Counted from the first letter of the stretch, positions 45,430-56,234 are shown. The stretch is 64,000 nucleotides of DNA from Bactericera cockerelli (GCA_024516035.1 CM044964.1:14021597-14085596), one strand, 5' to 3'. Made by a program: numbers and translations. The notes: generated from the sequence alone by a model not told the origin.

Positions 45430-46155
45430 AAAAAACGAAGAAGATAAAGATAGCTAGAGTGAAAAAAAAAATAGAGAGCAGTAGAGAGAAATTAAAAATG
45501 GAAAACTAGAATAGAAACAAAACCATACTTTCTACACCTTATATAAAGGTAATAGGAAGTACAAAATAAAAGTTAGTGTGAAAAAAATAGAAAGCGAAAA
45601 ACAGCAATATTGTCAGTGGGGTATAATGTAGTGAAAAATACTGAAATACAAAAAAATACCAACTGGTGAGAAAGTAACGAGGAAAGGAGAATAGAAAGTA
45701 CATAATTTAAATAAGGTATTAGAGATGTGAAGTAATGAAAATTTCCGGCATGGGAAAGTATTCGGGAGGTGTTGGGAGGGGGGGGGATGTAGGAGGGAGG
45801 GAGGTGTGAGGGGAGGGGAGGAGAAAGAGAAGGAGATAGATGTGAAGAACACTGTAGTCGAGTATGGATTGGATTTTTTAATAACACTAATGGTCTTGTG
45901 AGAAAGAGAGAGAAAAAGAAAATAAGGGAGAGAGAGAGGGAGAAAGAGAGAGAGAGACAGAGAGAAAGAAAAAAAGAGAAAGGTAAAGAGAAGAAGATGC
46001 CGGAAGGATAGGAGGTCGGAGGGAGAATATTGAACAAATGGAAAGAGAGGAGGCGCGCAAGAGAAGGAGATAGTGAGAAAGATAGAGAGAAAAAGTGTGT
46101 GAGAGAAATAAATGGAAGGAGGGAGTGAAATAGAGAGAATGAGAGAGTAAAAAAG
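45430..46155 (+). repeat. GA-rich block
   Basis: Loose purine-rich DNA with denser GA at 45900-46000 and a G-rich run near 45770-45830. Ser/Leu/Phe-rich minus-strand frames are artefacts. Confidence 0.75.
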
Positions 46156-46156
46156 T

Positions 46157-46306
46157 TATAATATTTGCATAATTGTGTTGGTCACTCTTGTGATATCACA
46201 ATTACTCAAACTCGCTTTACTAAATTTACGCTGAAACCGGGACTTGAACCACCGACCTCCAGGTTACAAGTCTACGGCTTTATCGATCACGCTACTGAGG
46301 TCGGCT
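46157..46306 (-). mobile_element. tRNA-SINE family D, near full length
   Basis: Minus strand reads GCCGACCTCAGTAGCGTGAT, the head with AACCTGGAGGTC, B box GGTTCAAGTCCC, TTTCAGCGTAAATTTAGTAA and AGCGAGTTTGAGTAATTGTG. It is embedded in GA-rich DNA on both sides. Confidence 0.85.
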
Positions 46307-46526
46307 ACTCAGAATGGGAGAGTGAGAATAGAAGGGAGAGAGGGAGTGAAAGACAGATAATAAGAGAGAGAGAATAAGAATAGAAGGGAGAAAGGGAATA
46401 ATAGAGAGAGAGAAGGAAGAAAAGAAGTAGTGAGAAAGAGAGAAGAAGACTTGTAATGATGGGAAAATATTAGGTAAGAGGTTCTGATGGGGAGAATATT
46501 AAAATTTGGCAGGGGGAAAGGGGAAT

Positions 46527-46577
<51 letters not shown>

Positions 46578-46620
46578 AGGGAAAGGGAGAGAGAGAGAGA
46601 GATTGGGACACCAGGGGGAA
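46307..46620 (+). repeat. GA-rich block with (GA)n
   Basis: Pure (GA)n near 46529-46568 followed by a G run and a further GA stretch. Confidence 0.9.
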
Positions 46621-46832
46621 ACAAATTGTGATGACATTTTAAAAAGGTGAACAACAGGATTATGGAAGGAGGGAATAGCGTTATACAATAGTAAGTAATT
46701 ACATATAATATATAAATATATAGCGTTATACAATTGCAAGTATAATTACATCATATTAGGAATTTATGTACTGAATGTGAGTCATATTCAACTCCTAGAA
46801 CTCTGTATTTAAAAAAAAGAAGAAGAAAAAAA

Positions 46833-47133
46833 AAGATGAGTGCTTTACAGCCTTTATTATTTCGTAGCCATGAAACAGGAGCTACTGTAGACGCTCGTGG
46901 GCTGTGTTGTAGCTTGTCCATCCCGTAGTATGCCTCCCCTCTGATGTGCGAGAAGTAACACAATACTTCCCACTTAGGCGCTGGGTCAATACGAACGCAC
47001 TGGAATGTATCCCTTACAAACAACTGTAACCAACAACAACTGTAACTGTAAATTTTTATTACAATTTTTCTGTCGGCATGGGGGTTCGAACCCGGGACCT
47101 TCCGCATGGCAAGCGAGTGCTTAACCACTTAAT
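46833..47133 (-). mobile_element. tRNA-SINE family E, near full length
   Basis: On the minus strand the head runs from AAGTGGTTAAGCACTCGCTT through GCCATGCGGAAGGTCCCGGG with B box GGTTCGAACCC. The loop TTGCCAT would read GCC (Gly); GAAGGTCCCGGGTTCGA also resembles tRNA-Ala. The body contains GGATACATTCCAGTGCGTTC and TAGCTCCTGTTTCATGGCTA and ends GTAAAGCACTCAT. The 125-codon open frame on that strand is SINE-derived. Confidence 0.88.
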
Positions 47134-47398
47134 TATTGTTGTTTTTTAACCAGCTTGCTTATAGCTGGGGGGTGTGATGGTCTTCAGCCAACTTAAGTTG
47201 AAAAGTTAGCTCGTCCTGATCCACACATTACTATGTGTAATCAACCATCGCATCGTGAAAACATTTTCTTCTCCTTTGTAAGCCATTAAACCATTGGGAG
47301 TGATATGACCATGAATTTTAAGCGATCATGCAATTTTCTCTATCTCTCTTTCTCTTCTTCTTTTTCAATATATCTCTATCTCTCCTTATGCCTATCTA

Positions 47399-47520
47399 TT
47401 AGGGCCATATTATGAAACAGGATTAAGATCGGAGTATCAACCAATCACAGCGCACTATAGCACGAGTGAAGGGATAGTGTCCACTTGTCTCAACTCTAAT
47501 CCTGTTTTATAATCAGACTT
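47399..47520. mobile_element. Short foldback MITE, family I
   Basis: TATTATGAAACAGGATTA at the left and TAATCCTGTTTTATAAT at the right are inverted partners. The interior CAATCACAGCGCACTATAG recurs at 19398-19537. About 120 bp, no coding capacity, target duplication unclear. Confidence 0.7.
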
Positions 47521-48077
47521 TACTCTGCCCTTGTTCAAAAAACATAAAATTCTGTAGCTAGCCTTTCTCTCATAAATTGTTTTTTTATCTCACTCCTTCA
47601 TAAATAATAGACCCATATCACAACAATAAATACTCCTTTCATAATAAAAGACGTATATTATACAGAACTCTCTATTTACGGAAACATACACAAGCCTTTA
47701 CTTACGATACTATTAATAATGTATGTACACTTGTATCGTCTCATACTGAAAAATGCTAGAATGTGACATTCAAACTACATGCCTTTATTATCATAATATT
47801 CTATACATAAAACTAGTTATTATTATAAGTAAAACAGATATAGGTAGTAAAAATAAACCCTTACCAAAAATGAGTTATCGTGTTTAGTTCATTCTATTCC
47901 TATAGGACTTTATTTTTTCAAAGTCAGTGTCGAGATTGTTGAGATCAGTGGTGTATGCACTCACTGGTGGTGTGTGTCCCTTAGATTAAGATAATCATGT
48001 TTCATAATTCAGCCCTTAGTTGTAGAGATTACTACAGACATGCCTATTACACTTACTTCTTGAAATTATCTCAAGTA

Positions 48078-48205
48078 GCATGATCTTAGCTTCGTAGTGT
48101 ACTAGTAACCTGGAGGTCGGTGGTTCAAGTCCCGGTTTCAGCGTAGATTTAGTAAAGCGAGTTTGAGTAGTTGTGATATCACGAAAGTGATGAACACAAA
48201 TATGA
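48078..48205 (+). mobile_element. tRNA-SINE family D copy
   Basis: AGTAACCTGGAGGTCGGTGG, B box GGTTCAAGTCCC, TTTCAGCGTAGATTTAGTAA, AGCGAGTTTGAGTAGTTGTG and ATGAACACAAATATGATAA are intact. The A-box half is degraded. Confidence 0.85.
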
Positions 48206-48417
48206 TAACTTTTCAAGTAGCATGATCCCCCCATGCCAACACCAGGTAGGTTATTATTATTTTTTTTTTTATCAAAATATCAGGTATCTGTTGCGGTTTT
48301 AAAGTTTGTTCAGGCCTAGCCGCACTGGTGAACACAACTCTGCTTTTTATACTTGTTATGTATTTATAAATAGAGAGATATGAGGTCAGGATCAGGGAAG
48401 ATTCTCGTAAAAATACC

Positions 48418-48423
<6 letters not shown>

Positions 48424-48453
<30 letters not shown>

Positions 48454-48600
48454 CATATCTATGTATACTGTGTCAGATGTGGCAACTCGTTATAGAGCAG
48501 TTCGTTGAATAAATTTAATTGTTTCTCTCTGTTACTATTTGGGTAGGGTTGTGGACGCTGTGGTATTCGTCACAGACGAAACGTCGGCGTCGATAGCCAA
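48424..48600. other. A run and possible Penelope-like terminal remnant
   Basis: About 27 A residues are followed by sequence ending GTCACAGACGAAACGTCGG (48569-48587). GACGAAACGTC resembles the 3' part of the hammerhead motif in Penelope-like element terminal repeats. The essential CUGAUGA core is absent (the sequence has CTGTGG), so this is at best a vestige. Confidence 0.3.
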
Positions 48601-48773
48601 TAATTATTTGTAGTATTGGCACATATTTTAATTTTATTTATATAAATTATGTATATAAAATTATTCTCCCAGACATAATTATATTATTAAACAAAACAAC
48701 ATAACGATTTCTTACAAATAAAAGATTTCTTCCAATTTTTCAGAGGTTGGAAGAGTTCCTCTAATACTCACAG

Positions 48774-48849
48774 CTGTATGTAGGTATGTTGTTTGATCGA
48801 TATTATATGTACCTCTATAATATCGATCTAACAACTTACCTACCTTCAG
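48774..48849. repeat. 76-nt hairpin with 28-34 bp arms
   Basis: The left arm ending GATCGATATTATA and right arm starting TATAATATCGATC pair over 28 bp with two mismatches, and over 34 bp with four, around an 8-nt loop TGTACCTC. Size and shape resemble a pre-miRNA, but a palindromic MITE remnant is equally possible. Confidence 0.85.
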
Positions 48850-49607
48850 AACATCTTTTAAATAAAGTTTATATAAACTAAACAAACTGTAGAGTCATGA
48901 TAATGCTTCAAAAAATAATGAGATAAAATTATTATTTCTAGAAAGTATGTTTTAAGAAAGTATAGATTGTATCTCTATCTTACATCAACTAACATAGTAA
49001 TTATATTATTATGTAAAACATAATATTAGAATTTTGTTGATACAGACATGTTAAAATTTTGTATGCATTTCTCAGGGAAGTAATAATAATTAAATTTGTT
49101 AAACTAACAATGACTGTAATAATGTCAATACAAGTTTTACAAGAATTTGTATGCGCGCTCTAAAACTTTATAGATATGCAATGTGCAATTTAAATTTCAT
49201 GCTTTTTCATACTGTTGTTATTCTTGAGAAAATAATTATTTGGTAGGTACCTGAGTGATGAAAGAGTAGGTATACAAACATTGTGTTTGTCAGTATAATG
49301 ATTTCTTTGTGTTATTTTCAAAAAATATAGTCAGTTTGATAACAAAACTCTTGTTTTTTGCTTAAAAATTGCTAAAATTGCAAGGTTGAGGACATCCACC
49401 TGTAAAATGTGGAAGTGAGGGTTGAACAATGACAACCCCAAGTAACTTTGGGAAAGAGGTAAGTGAATAGAAGAGAAGTCCTGTTTTAACACAAGAAAAA
49501 ACTGCAACTCTCACTTATATACAACAACCACTAAACATTTAACAAATGTTTTAGTGCGCAATAATGTTTTAATAAACATTATTTTTGTGAGTTAAGACAT
49601 TATTTTT

Positions 49608-49996
49608 TTTGACATTTTCATGTCTTTGCTCTGGCACATAACCAAAATTATGTGACGAAATTATGTAACGAAATTATGTAACGATATTATGTAACGATAT
49701 TATGTAACGATATTATGTAACGATATTATGTAACGATATTATGTGACGAAATTATGTAACGAAATTATGTAACGATATTATGTAACGATATTATGTAACG
49801 AAATATTGAATTGTAAAGGGAGAGAAGAGGGAAAGTGTGTGTCATGCGCACAATGGCGAAGTATTGAATTGTAGAGGGAGAGAAGAGAGAAGGTATGTGT
49901 CATGCGCACAATACGAAATTAGGTCAGTTGGGTTTTGGACCTTGAATAGTAAAGATGAAAATGTCCCAATGGTTGCAGACTCGTATGCAAGCGTTT
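49608..49996 (-). repeat. Dispersed repeat with 13-bp tandem core, long allele
   Basis: Inverted relative of 11531-11768. Here the 13-bp core (ATGTAACGATATT type) has 12 units at about 49648-49803 against about five there. A neighbouring segment of about 58 bp (ATTGAATTGTAAAGGGAGAG onward) is duplicated in tandem. Variant units GTGACGAAA, GTAACGAAA, GTAACGATA recur at units 1-3 and 8-10, so a seven-unit block was itself duplicated. Confidence 0.88.
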
Positions 49997-49997
49997 T

Positions 49998-50043
49998 TTT
50001 AAACAAAAATTTAACATCGCTTTCAACTGCATGGTCATATCAG
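49998..50043 (-). mobile_element. 5S-SINE tail fragment
   Basis: TTTAACATCGCTTTCAACTG and CATGGTCATATCA are the reversed end of the 5S SINE tail. It stops exactly where a family C head begins. Confidence 0.7.
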
Positions 50044-50136
50044 TAGTCACCGTGGCAGAGTGAGTTAGCGCGCTAGGCATTGTACGCATGGTGACCTGGG
50101 TTCGATTCCCAGCGGGGCAGGAATTTTTTTTTTTTT
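50044..50136 (+). mobile_element. tRNA-SINE family C, head only
   Basis: TAGTCACCGTGGCAGAGTGA (A box), GTTAGCGCGCTAGGCATTG and B box GGGTTCGATTCCC are intact, then GCGGGGCAGGAA and a T run of 13. The body and (TTA)n tail are absent. Confidence 0.85.
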
Positions 50137-50264
50137 AAGGCGGCATCACTGTTCTCCAATAACAAAACTCTAAATTGTTTGACAGGATATTAATTGATTC
50201 ATGGACCTTTTATTCCACGAAACTGAGTTTGAAAAGAAAAAAAAACAACCATTTTCTTATGTCT

Positions 50265-50268
<4 letters not shown>

Positions 50269-50300
<32 letters not shown>

Positions 50301-50380
50301 ATGTGACTCGAACCACCGACCTCCAGGTTTCAAGTCTGCCTGCCGCCTTATGGATTATAGATTGAGCTAGTGAGGTCAGA
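50269..50380 (-). mobile_element. Family D SINE head next to an A run
   Basis: About 30 A residues (50269-50299), then a reversed D head: GTGACTCGAACCACCGACCT and AGATTGAGCTAGTGAGGTCA on the plus strand. The D body is missing. Confidence 0.7.
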
Positions 50381-50390
50381 TCAACTCTTA

Positions 50391-50658
50391 GAGCAATATT
50401 ATGGAACAGGATTAATAAATCCAAGCCGACTTTTAGATTTTATCAGCTGACCGATAGGTACTTTAAAACAAGATCTTCTGCCACGAAGGCTGGCTATAGC
50501 TCCGTTACGCCACAGAGAGATTATACAGCTACAAAACTCAGATTAGATATTTATAACCTCTACAGTTGTTGTCAAGGTGATGATTAAGGGATAGTATAGT
50601 GTTCACAAGGTAAATTGTCCACTAAAATTAACTAATCCTGTTTCATAATTCGGGCCTA
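50391..50658. mobile_element. Foldback MITE, family I
   Basis: Left end AATATTATGGAACAGGATTA and right end TAATCCTGTTTCATAATT are inverted; interior is about 230 bp with no frame. Confidence 0.65.
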
Positions 50659-50842
50659 ACCCTTAAATTATTCATACAGAGCTTTCACCACCAATATCCT
50701 GTTTTTACAGACCCACAAGCGCAATGGCTGCAGTATTGACTTTGTGGTAATTTTAACCACACAGCGCTGGCATGCCTGACATTTAACGCATGTATAAATT
50801 GTTCTCCTGTTCGTTCAGTACATGCTTTGTTTATTATCATGC

Positions 50843-50925
50843 ATCGGTGGTCGCGGTGGTGATTCAGGCAGCGTGGTGTTCTTTAGTTCGGAGCCCACCC
50901 AAGGCATGAATTTATCCGAAACTTC
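50843..50925 (+). mobile_element. Decayed family B SINE head
   Basis: CAGGCAGCGTGG, TTTAGTTCGGAGCCCACCC and GGCATGAATTTA align with the B head consensus; the B box is mutated. Confidence 0.5.
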
Positions 50926-51164
50926 CTTTTTCTATATTTTTTTATTATTTTTTTTTTATTGAAGGCAGGAAAAAATCCTAGACACCCAGGTCATCCTGAC
51001 TTGGGGTGTGGGATTTCCACCCACTAAAAAAACCCACCTTCTCAAAGAGCTATTCGCACCTGGAACCGAAAAATATCATTACTTCAAGTGCGGTCCTTTT
51101 TATTATTAGAGACTATCTGAGACAAGCAAAACAAATGCTGGAATAGAGGAATAATGGGAATGTA

Positions 51165-51378
51165 TAGTCGGACGGTATAGTCAAGTGGTTAACGCGCTAG
51201 TCTGGTTTTCCAGGTAGTGTTGGGATCCATTGGTTCGAATCCTACCCAGTGTATGAATCTACCTCAGTAATTTGAGTTTGTGACCACATAATAATAAGAC
51301 TCTGAGGCCTAGCTGCTAGAAAATTCTTTGAGCATTAACCTCGCCTGGTGGTTAACTTTTCACTAAAGAGTGTTATTA
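51165..51378 (+). mobile_element. tRNA-SINE family B, near full length
   Basis: A box GTCAAGTGGTTAACGCGC, B box GGTTCGAATCC, ACCACATAATAATAAGACTC, GCATTAACCTCGCCTGGTGG and a short TTATTATT tail. Confidence 0.9.
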
Positions 51379-51740
51379 TTGTGAATTTTTTTATGAATCC
51401 GAACACGATGTATATTTTGAAAATGTGTTATTATGAGAATGAGGTGGATATTTGATACAAGTAATTCCCGAAAGTGAGAGATAGTTGATAGTAGAGGATA
51501 TGAGAGAGATGACGAAAAAAAGAGAATCATAATTATTAGATGAAGGCAGATGTTGGAAAGATAATTATAAAATAGGGATGAAAAAGATGTAATGATTATA
51601 CTGGAGAAAATATTTCTGAGATAAAAATTGGCTTCTTTTTTATAAAAAAAGATCTTTATTTTTATGAAAGGATATTCAATTTATGTACGAGTAAATTGCA
51701 TTCCGTAAGAAAAGTAGATAGTTATAATTAAAGCTTTATT

Positions 51741-51790
51741 TCTCTCTCTCTGTCTCCCCTCGTTCTCTCTCTCTCTCTCTCTTTCTTTCG
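51741..51790 (+). repeat. (CT)n microsatellite
   Basis: Short CT run followed by TTTCTTTCGTTC. Confidence 0.9.
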
Positions 51791-51929
51791 TTCTATTTCT
51801 TAACGATCAGTCTTTCATCTTTCTTTTAATGTCATAGAAAAAAGAAAAAATAGAGAGATACAAGAGAATAAGAGAAAGCTAATACCTAATACGAGTGTAG
51901 ATATGAGAGCAAGAGAAATAGAGAGCGTT

Positions 51930-52670
51930 TTGGTATAAAGACATAGAACAAAACCTGAGAGGCGTATACATAATGATATTATGTAACAAAACTTGAGAGG
52001 CGTATACATAATTATATTATGTAACAAAACTTGAGAGGCATATACATAATTATATTATGTAACAAAACTTGAAAGGTTTATACATAACTAGCGGGCTGTA
52101 GCCCGCTTTGCGGACCGAGGCATGGCCGTGAAAGCAAAAAATCCTTTTTCGCCAATGGCAGGTGTTGTAGTGGGAATTTCGAAAAATCCCGTCTTATTGC
52201 ACATCTGGACTATAAGACAAAGCTACCTACCAAATTTCAGCTTCCTAAGACTTACCAGTTCGGAGAAACAGTGATGATCAGTCAGTCAGTCAGTGACTTT
52301 GACATTTATATATTAAGACTAGCGGGCTGTCGCCCGCTTTGCGGGCCGAGGCATGGCCGTGAAAGCAAAAAATCCTTTTTCGTCAATGGCAGGTGTTGTA
52401 GTGGGAGTTTCGAAAAATCCCGTCTTATTGCACATCTAGACTATAAGACAAAGCTACCTACCAAATTTCAGCTTCCTAGGACTTACGGTTTGGGCTGTAG
52501 AGCGATGATCAGTCAGTGGTCAGTGGTCAGTGAGTGTCTTTGACATTTATATATTAAGATTATATTATGTAACAAAACTTAAGAGGCGTATACAATGTAT
52601 ACATAATTATATTATGTAAAAAAACTTGAGAGGCGTATACATAATTATATTATGTATAAACATGGTACAG
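51930..52670 (+). repeat. 38-bp minisatellite, interrupted
   Basis: Units of 38 bp (ACATAATTATATTATGTAAC then AAAACTTGAGAGGCGTAT) start near 51964, 52002, 52040 and 52078 and continue after 52560. The array is broken between ATACATAA and TTATATTATG by the Helitron dimer; rejoining those flanks restores a normal unit. Confidence 0.92.
52088..52559 (-). mobile_element. Head-to-tail dimer of non-autonomous Helitrons
   Basis: Two monomers (52088-52318, 231 bp; 52319-52559, 241 bp) in direct tandem. On the minus strand each begins TCTTAATATATAAATGTC and ends with a hairpin GCGGGCTACAGCCCGC (GCGGGCGACAGCCCGC in the other) fused to CTAG. The dimer sits between A (52087) and T (52560) with no target duplication, as Helitrons do, and no base separates the monomers. 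They encode no Rep/helicase. The unusual feature is the hairpin directly adjoining the CTAG rather than about 11 nt away. Confidence 0.87.
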
Positions 52671-52926
52671 CGTAGAAAGCTGGAGAAGAGAGATCGCCTG
52701 TATCTTGCTAGATGTAAATCCCAATGTCTCCCAAAGGACATATTACAGAGCGTTGTTCTAGAAGTCTTCCTGACTCTTCCTCGGAACCTTTGAAGCATTG
52801 CTCTTCCCTTTTTTCTTTCCTGGCTTCTCATTCCTATTCCTTCGTATTTTCTATTTATTTTTTTATCCTGAACATTTTTTTATTCCTTGCCTCTAGTATG
52901 TACAATTGTACAGGTACATTTAAAAA

Positions 52927-53070
52927 CCGACCTCATTAGCTTGATCGATAAGGCGGCAGACTTATAATCTGGAGGTCTGTGGTTCAAGTCCCGGTTACAT
53001 CTTAGATTTAGCAAAGCGAGTTTGAGTAGTTGTGATATCACGAAAGTGATGGGCACAAATATGATAAATT
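52927..53070 (+). mobile_element. tRNA-SINE family D, near full length
   Basis: CCGACCTCATTAGCTTGATC (A box region), CTTATAATCTGGAGGTCTGT, B box GGTTCAAGTCCC, AGCGAGTTTGAGTAGTTGTG and the end AAATATGATAAA. Confidence 0.88.
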
Positions 53071-53199
53071 ATACGAGTATAACTTAACTACATATGTACA
53101 TTTAAAAGTACCTAAGGGTCTCGATGACAATAACTTGGAATAATAATTGAGGTTTATTTTAAGTTACCATAAACCATTTCCATGACCACACACTCTGTG

Positions 53200-53290
53200 T
53201 TAATAATAATCGTGATCTCACGATTACTCAAACTCGCACTGCAATTTTTTTTACCAAAACTTGGGAATCAAACTGGTGATGTTCTCTATC
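53200..53290 (-). mobile_element. Family D SINE fragment
   Basis: ATCGTGATCTCACGATTACTCAAACTCGC is the reversed D tail, followed by a decayed B-box region (TTGGGAATCAAA). Confidence 0.6.
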
Positions 53291-54040
53291 TGAAATAAGC
53301 ATTACCTACGTAATACTTTTAGAATTTATACATTTTATTTTCATAGTTTAAAGTGTACCGACTTCCGTGGCTCAGTGGTTGCGGGTTCGAATCTTTACCC
53401 AGTTTTTCTGTTTTCGGAATGGCATGGGTGTAAAGGTTAAGTGTCATGCGAAGGCGGTTCTAGGGCACAAGTATCTTCTTTCTTTTTAATTTAAAAATAA
53501 ATTAAAAAAAGAAGTATAATTATTATTTATTATTATCTCTATACATATAATTATTTATTATTATAAATTTATAAAAGTCCCAATAGGAATATCTCTATAT
53601 TTCTCCTTTTCTTCTATATAAATTTCTTTTTTCACCTCTCTCTCTCTCTCTCCCCATTCCCTTTTCTCTATCTCTTTGCCATCCCACTCGTATCCCAGCC
53701 TTTGTGCATTTAATAACAGGCCTTTGTGAAGCAATTTCCTATACCATCTCAGGTGTCTCCGCCTCAATGCTTTCTCTCTCGTAATAATTATACCTTGTTT
53801 GTCTCTGGTTATGTGTCTGTAGCTTTCTCGATCTTCTTTCTCCCTCACACAAAGCCACTCTCTACATATACTTGTTCTCATTATCTCTATAAAAATAAGG
53901 GTTAACTTTTTATTGTGTACTGAATGTTTGTATGATTTCCTATATAAAAATGAACAAATAAGTGAGACTTTGTTTTAAAGGATCCTTAGTCTTACGCTGG
54001 CAGAATAAATAAAGAACTTGTAATTGTGAATAATAATAAA

Positions 54041-54190
54041 AACTGACCTCAATAGCTTGATCGATAAGGTGACGGACTTGTAACCTGGAGGTCGCTGGTT
54101 CAACTCCCGGTTTCAGCGTAGATTTAGTAAAGCGAATCTGAGTAGTTGTGATATCGCAAAAGTGATTAACACAAATATGATAACTAATGA
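54041..54190 (+). mobile_element. tRNA-SINE family D, near full length
   Basis: Starts CTGACCTCAATAGCTTGATC, with GACTTGTAACCTGGAGGTCG, B box GGTTCAACTCCC, TTTCAGCGTAGATTTAGTAA, and ends AACACAAATATGATAA. The best D copy with that at 52927. Confidence 0.88.
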
Positions 54191-54559
54191 TAATAATAAT
54201 TCCTTGTCCGTAAGATAGGCACAGACACATTTATAGAATATAATAGAAATTACCTTGTTTATACTGCCTAGAGACTAAAAAGTCCCTTTATTTCAGAAGT
54301 CTTTATTACGGTTGTGAAAGGATTGTATGAGGTGGATATGCCGAGAGATTTATCCCCTCATATTTGGATTCAAATTTCAACGTCCTGTTAAGAATTATTC
54401 AGAACGGGAATATCACGTCCCGAGATGAATAAATATAATATATTCCCTACAATTGCCGGGAATCGTACCTGCAACTCACATAAACCTCACCCAGCCTAGC
54501 TCTCCCTCTCTAGTGGTCTTTCTTCCTTCCAATAGTGTCATCTTATAATATTTTTCTGT

Positions 54560-54990
54560 CCATTTTCTCTCTCTCTCCAATTTGCTTTTGATTACTTCTG
54601 CTTTTCAATCACTCTCTCTCTCTCTCTCTCTCCTCTCTCTCTTCTCTTTCTCTTTGTTAACTTATGTGTCCTTCTTATCTTTCCCTCTTTCTCTCGCTAC
54701 ACAATTATTATTTTATTCTTTCACCTGTTTTTCACAATTTCCTTTCTTTTCAACACTACAATAATAAATCTGTACCCTCACTATATCCTTTCCTCCTGCC
54801 GACCCATCAAAAGACCCTGTATTATCTGTCTCACCTTCCATCTCGCTCTCTCACCAATCAAATCACATCCAGAATATGTTCCTTCTTGCGTAAAAAGTAC
54901 GAGGAGAGAAAGAGTTTTCTCTCTCTATCTCTCTCCCTCTCTTTCTCTCTCTCGCTATCTCTATCTCTCTCTCTATTTTTCGCTCTTCAC
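54560..54990 (+). repeat. CT-rich block
   Basis: (CT)n near 54610-54645 and 54915-54980 within pyrimidine-rich DNA. Confidence 0.8.
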
Positions 54991-55530
54991 AGTCAATATT
55001 TCTTCCATACAATATACAAGGTACCTACAAATGAAAGTTTCGACGATCAATCATAAGCACACCTAAAATAATTAATATAATAAAATTATTGTTGTGTTGT
55101 TCATTATTATGTAAATTGTAATGAAATAATATAATACGACTTATTTTTTTTATTTTAGGTAATTACACTAATTACGTTAGCTAGGTCCATGACTGAAATC
55201 CAGGCAGCCACCAAGCAGGTAACATCAAATTTGAAAGTTTATTTAATTCTTAAAGTTGTCAGTTTTAAGTGCATTATTTCAACACATTACACATACACTA
55301 CACAATCTGGACATGGAAGGAAACCAGAAAAATGGTTCTGGACGTGCAAAGGGTTCACCCATATCAATCCTTCCACCACCATGACATCACACATGGACAT
55401 GGACATATACACGGAAAATTCACGTTAAGAATAGTTGGTATTTTGTTATTTATTTTTAATGAGGAACCTCTCTAAAACTTCAGAAATATTAATTACCAAT
55501 AATGGTATATTAGCAGTAGATCACTGGTAA
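54991..55530. other. AT-rich intergenic DNA, nothing recognised
   Basis: Two overlapping short plus-strand frames (55189-55475) show no recognisable domain. Confidence 0.35.
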
Positions 55531-55543
55531 TACAGCCTATCTT

Positions 55544-55802
55544 TTTTTTTTTAAGTGGGGTTTAACGTCGCTTTCAACTGCCATGGTCATATCACGACGG
55601 GGGTTTTACCCTCCATTCGCAGGAAACTCACAAACCTGCTCCTCACATTGACCTCACCCAGCCTGAGTGGGGCCGGGAAAAGCCAGCGTCACGAGAATTA
55701 GAATTTGAATGGTCACCCATCCAAGTCTTAACCTCGCTGGATGTCGCTTAACTTCGGTGTTCTGAAGGGAACCGGTGTATTCAACATGCCATCGACGCTG
55801 GC
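55544..55802 (-). mobile_element. 5S rRNA-derived SINE (SINE3 type), copy 2
   Basis: On the minus strand it has the same 5S head, tail and A-rich end as 22687-22953. By eye the two differ at only about two positions: T versus G in the GTGAGTAGCAGG segment and one A in the final AAAACCCC. A 12-bp target duplication ACAGCCTATCTT lies at 55532-55543 and 55803-55814. Clean duplication and near identity indicate a recent insertion from an active family. Confidence 0.93.
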
Positions 55803-55859
55803 ACAGCCTATCTTCATATCTTCATAAGGTAGACTCCTAACAATTTTTCTGGTACGAAT

Positions 55860-55902
55860 AAATTTTAACATAGCAACTGTATTAGTTGCTATGTTAAAAT
55901 TT
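55860..55902. repeat. Perfect hairpin, 19-bp arms
   Basis: Arm AAATTTTAACATAGCAACT, loop GTATT, and exact complement. It lies 46 bp beyond the target duplication of the 5S SINE. It is short for a pre-miRNA. Confidence 0.92.
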
Positions 55903-56234
55903 ACAGATAACTGTAAGTTAAAATGATCCAGTAAGTAAAAAAACAATATTTCCGATTTCTTATATTAGAAATTATACGGAAGCAAAATAAAAAATTATTT
56001 TGGCTTCATTGATTACAATTCAGCTGATCGTCAGTCATTTCGTCAGCATACTTTCAATTGAGAGTACTTTGGGCGGTGGAAATATACCAACAAGCTTCAA
56101 ACCTTACCCAGGCTGAATTGGGTCAGGAAAACAACAGTACATACCACTATCACACCCTGTTTTTCTCACTCTCTCTCACACGATTCTGCCTTCACACACA
56201 CGCCTGTCATGTCACACCCTTAACACTTTATCAT

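Noticed and set aside
46751..47128. A 125-codon minus-strand open frame
   Set aside because: It is a translation of the family E SINE; the frame at 62391-62585 is another.
51930..52670. CRISPR-like array of 38-bp repeats (also 39-bp at 57211, 125-bp at 39689)
   Set aside because: The repeats are directly tandem without unique spacers, in an animal genome context.
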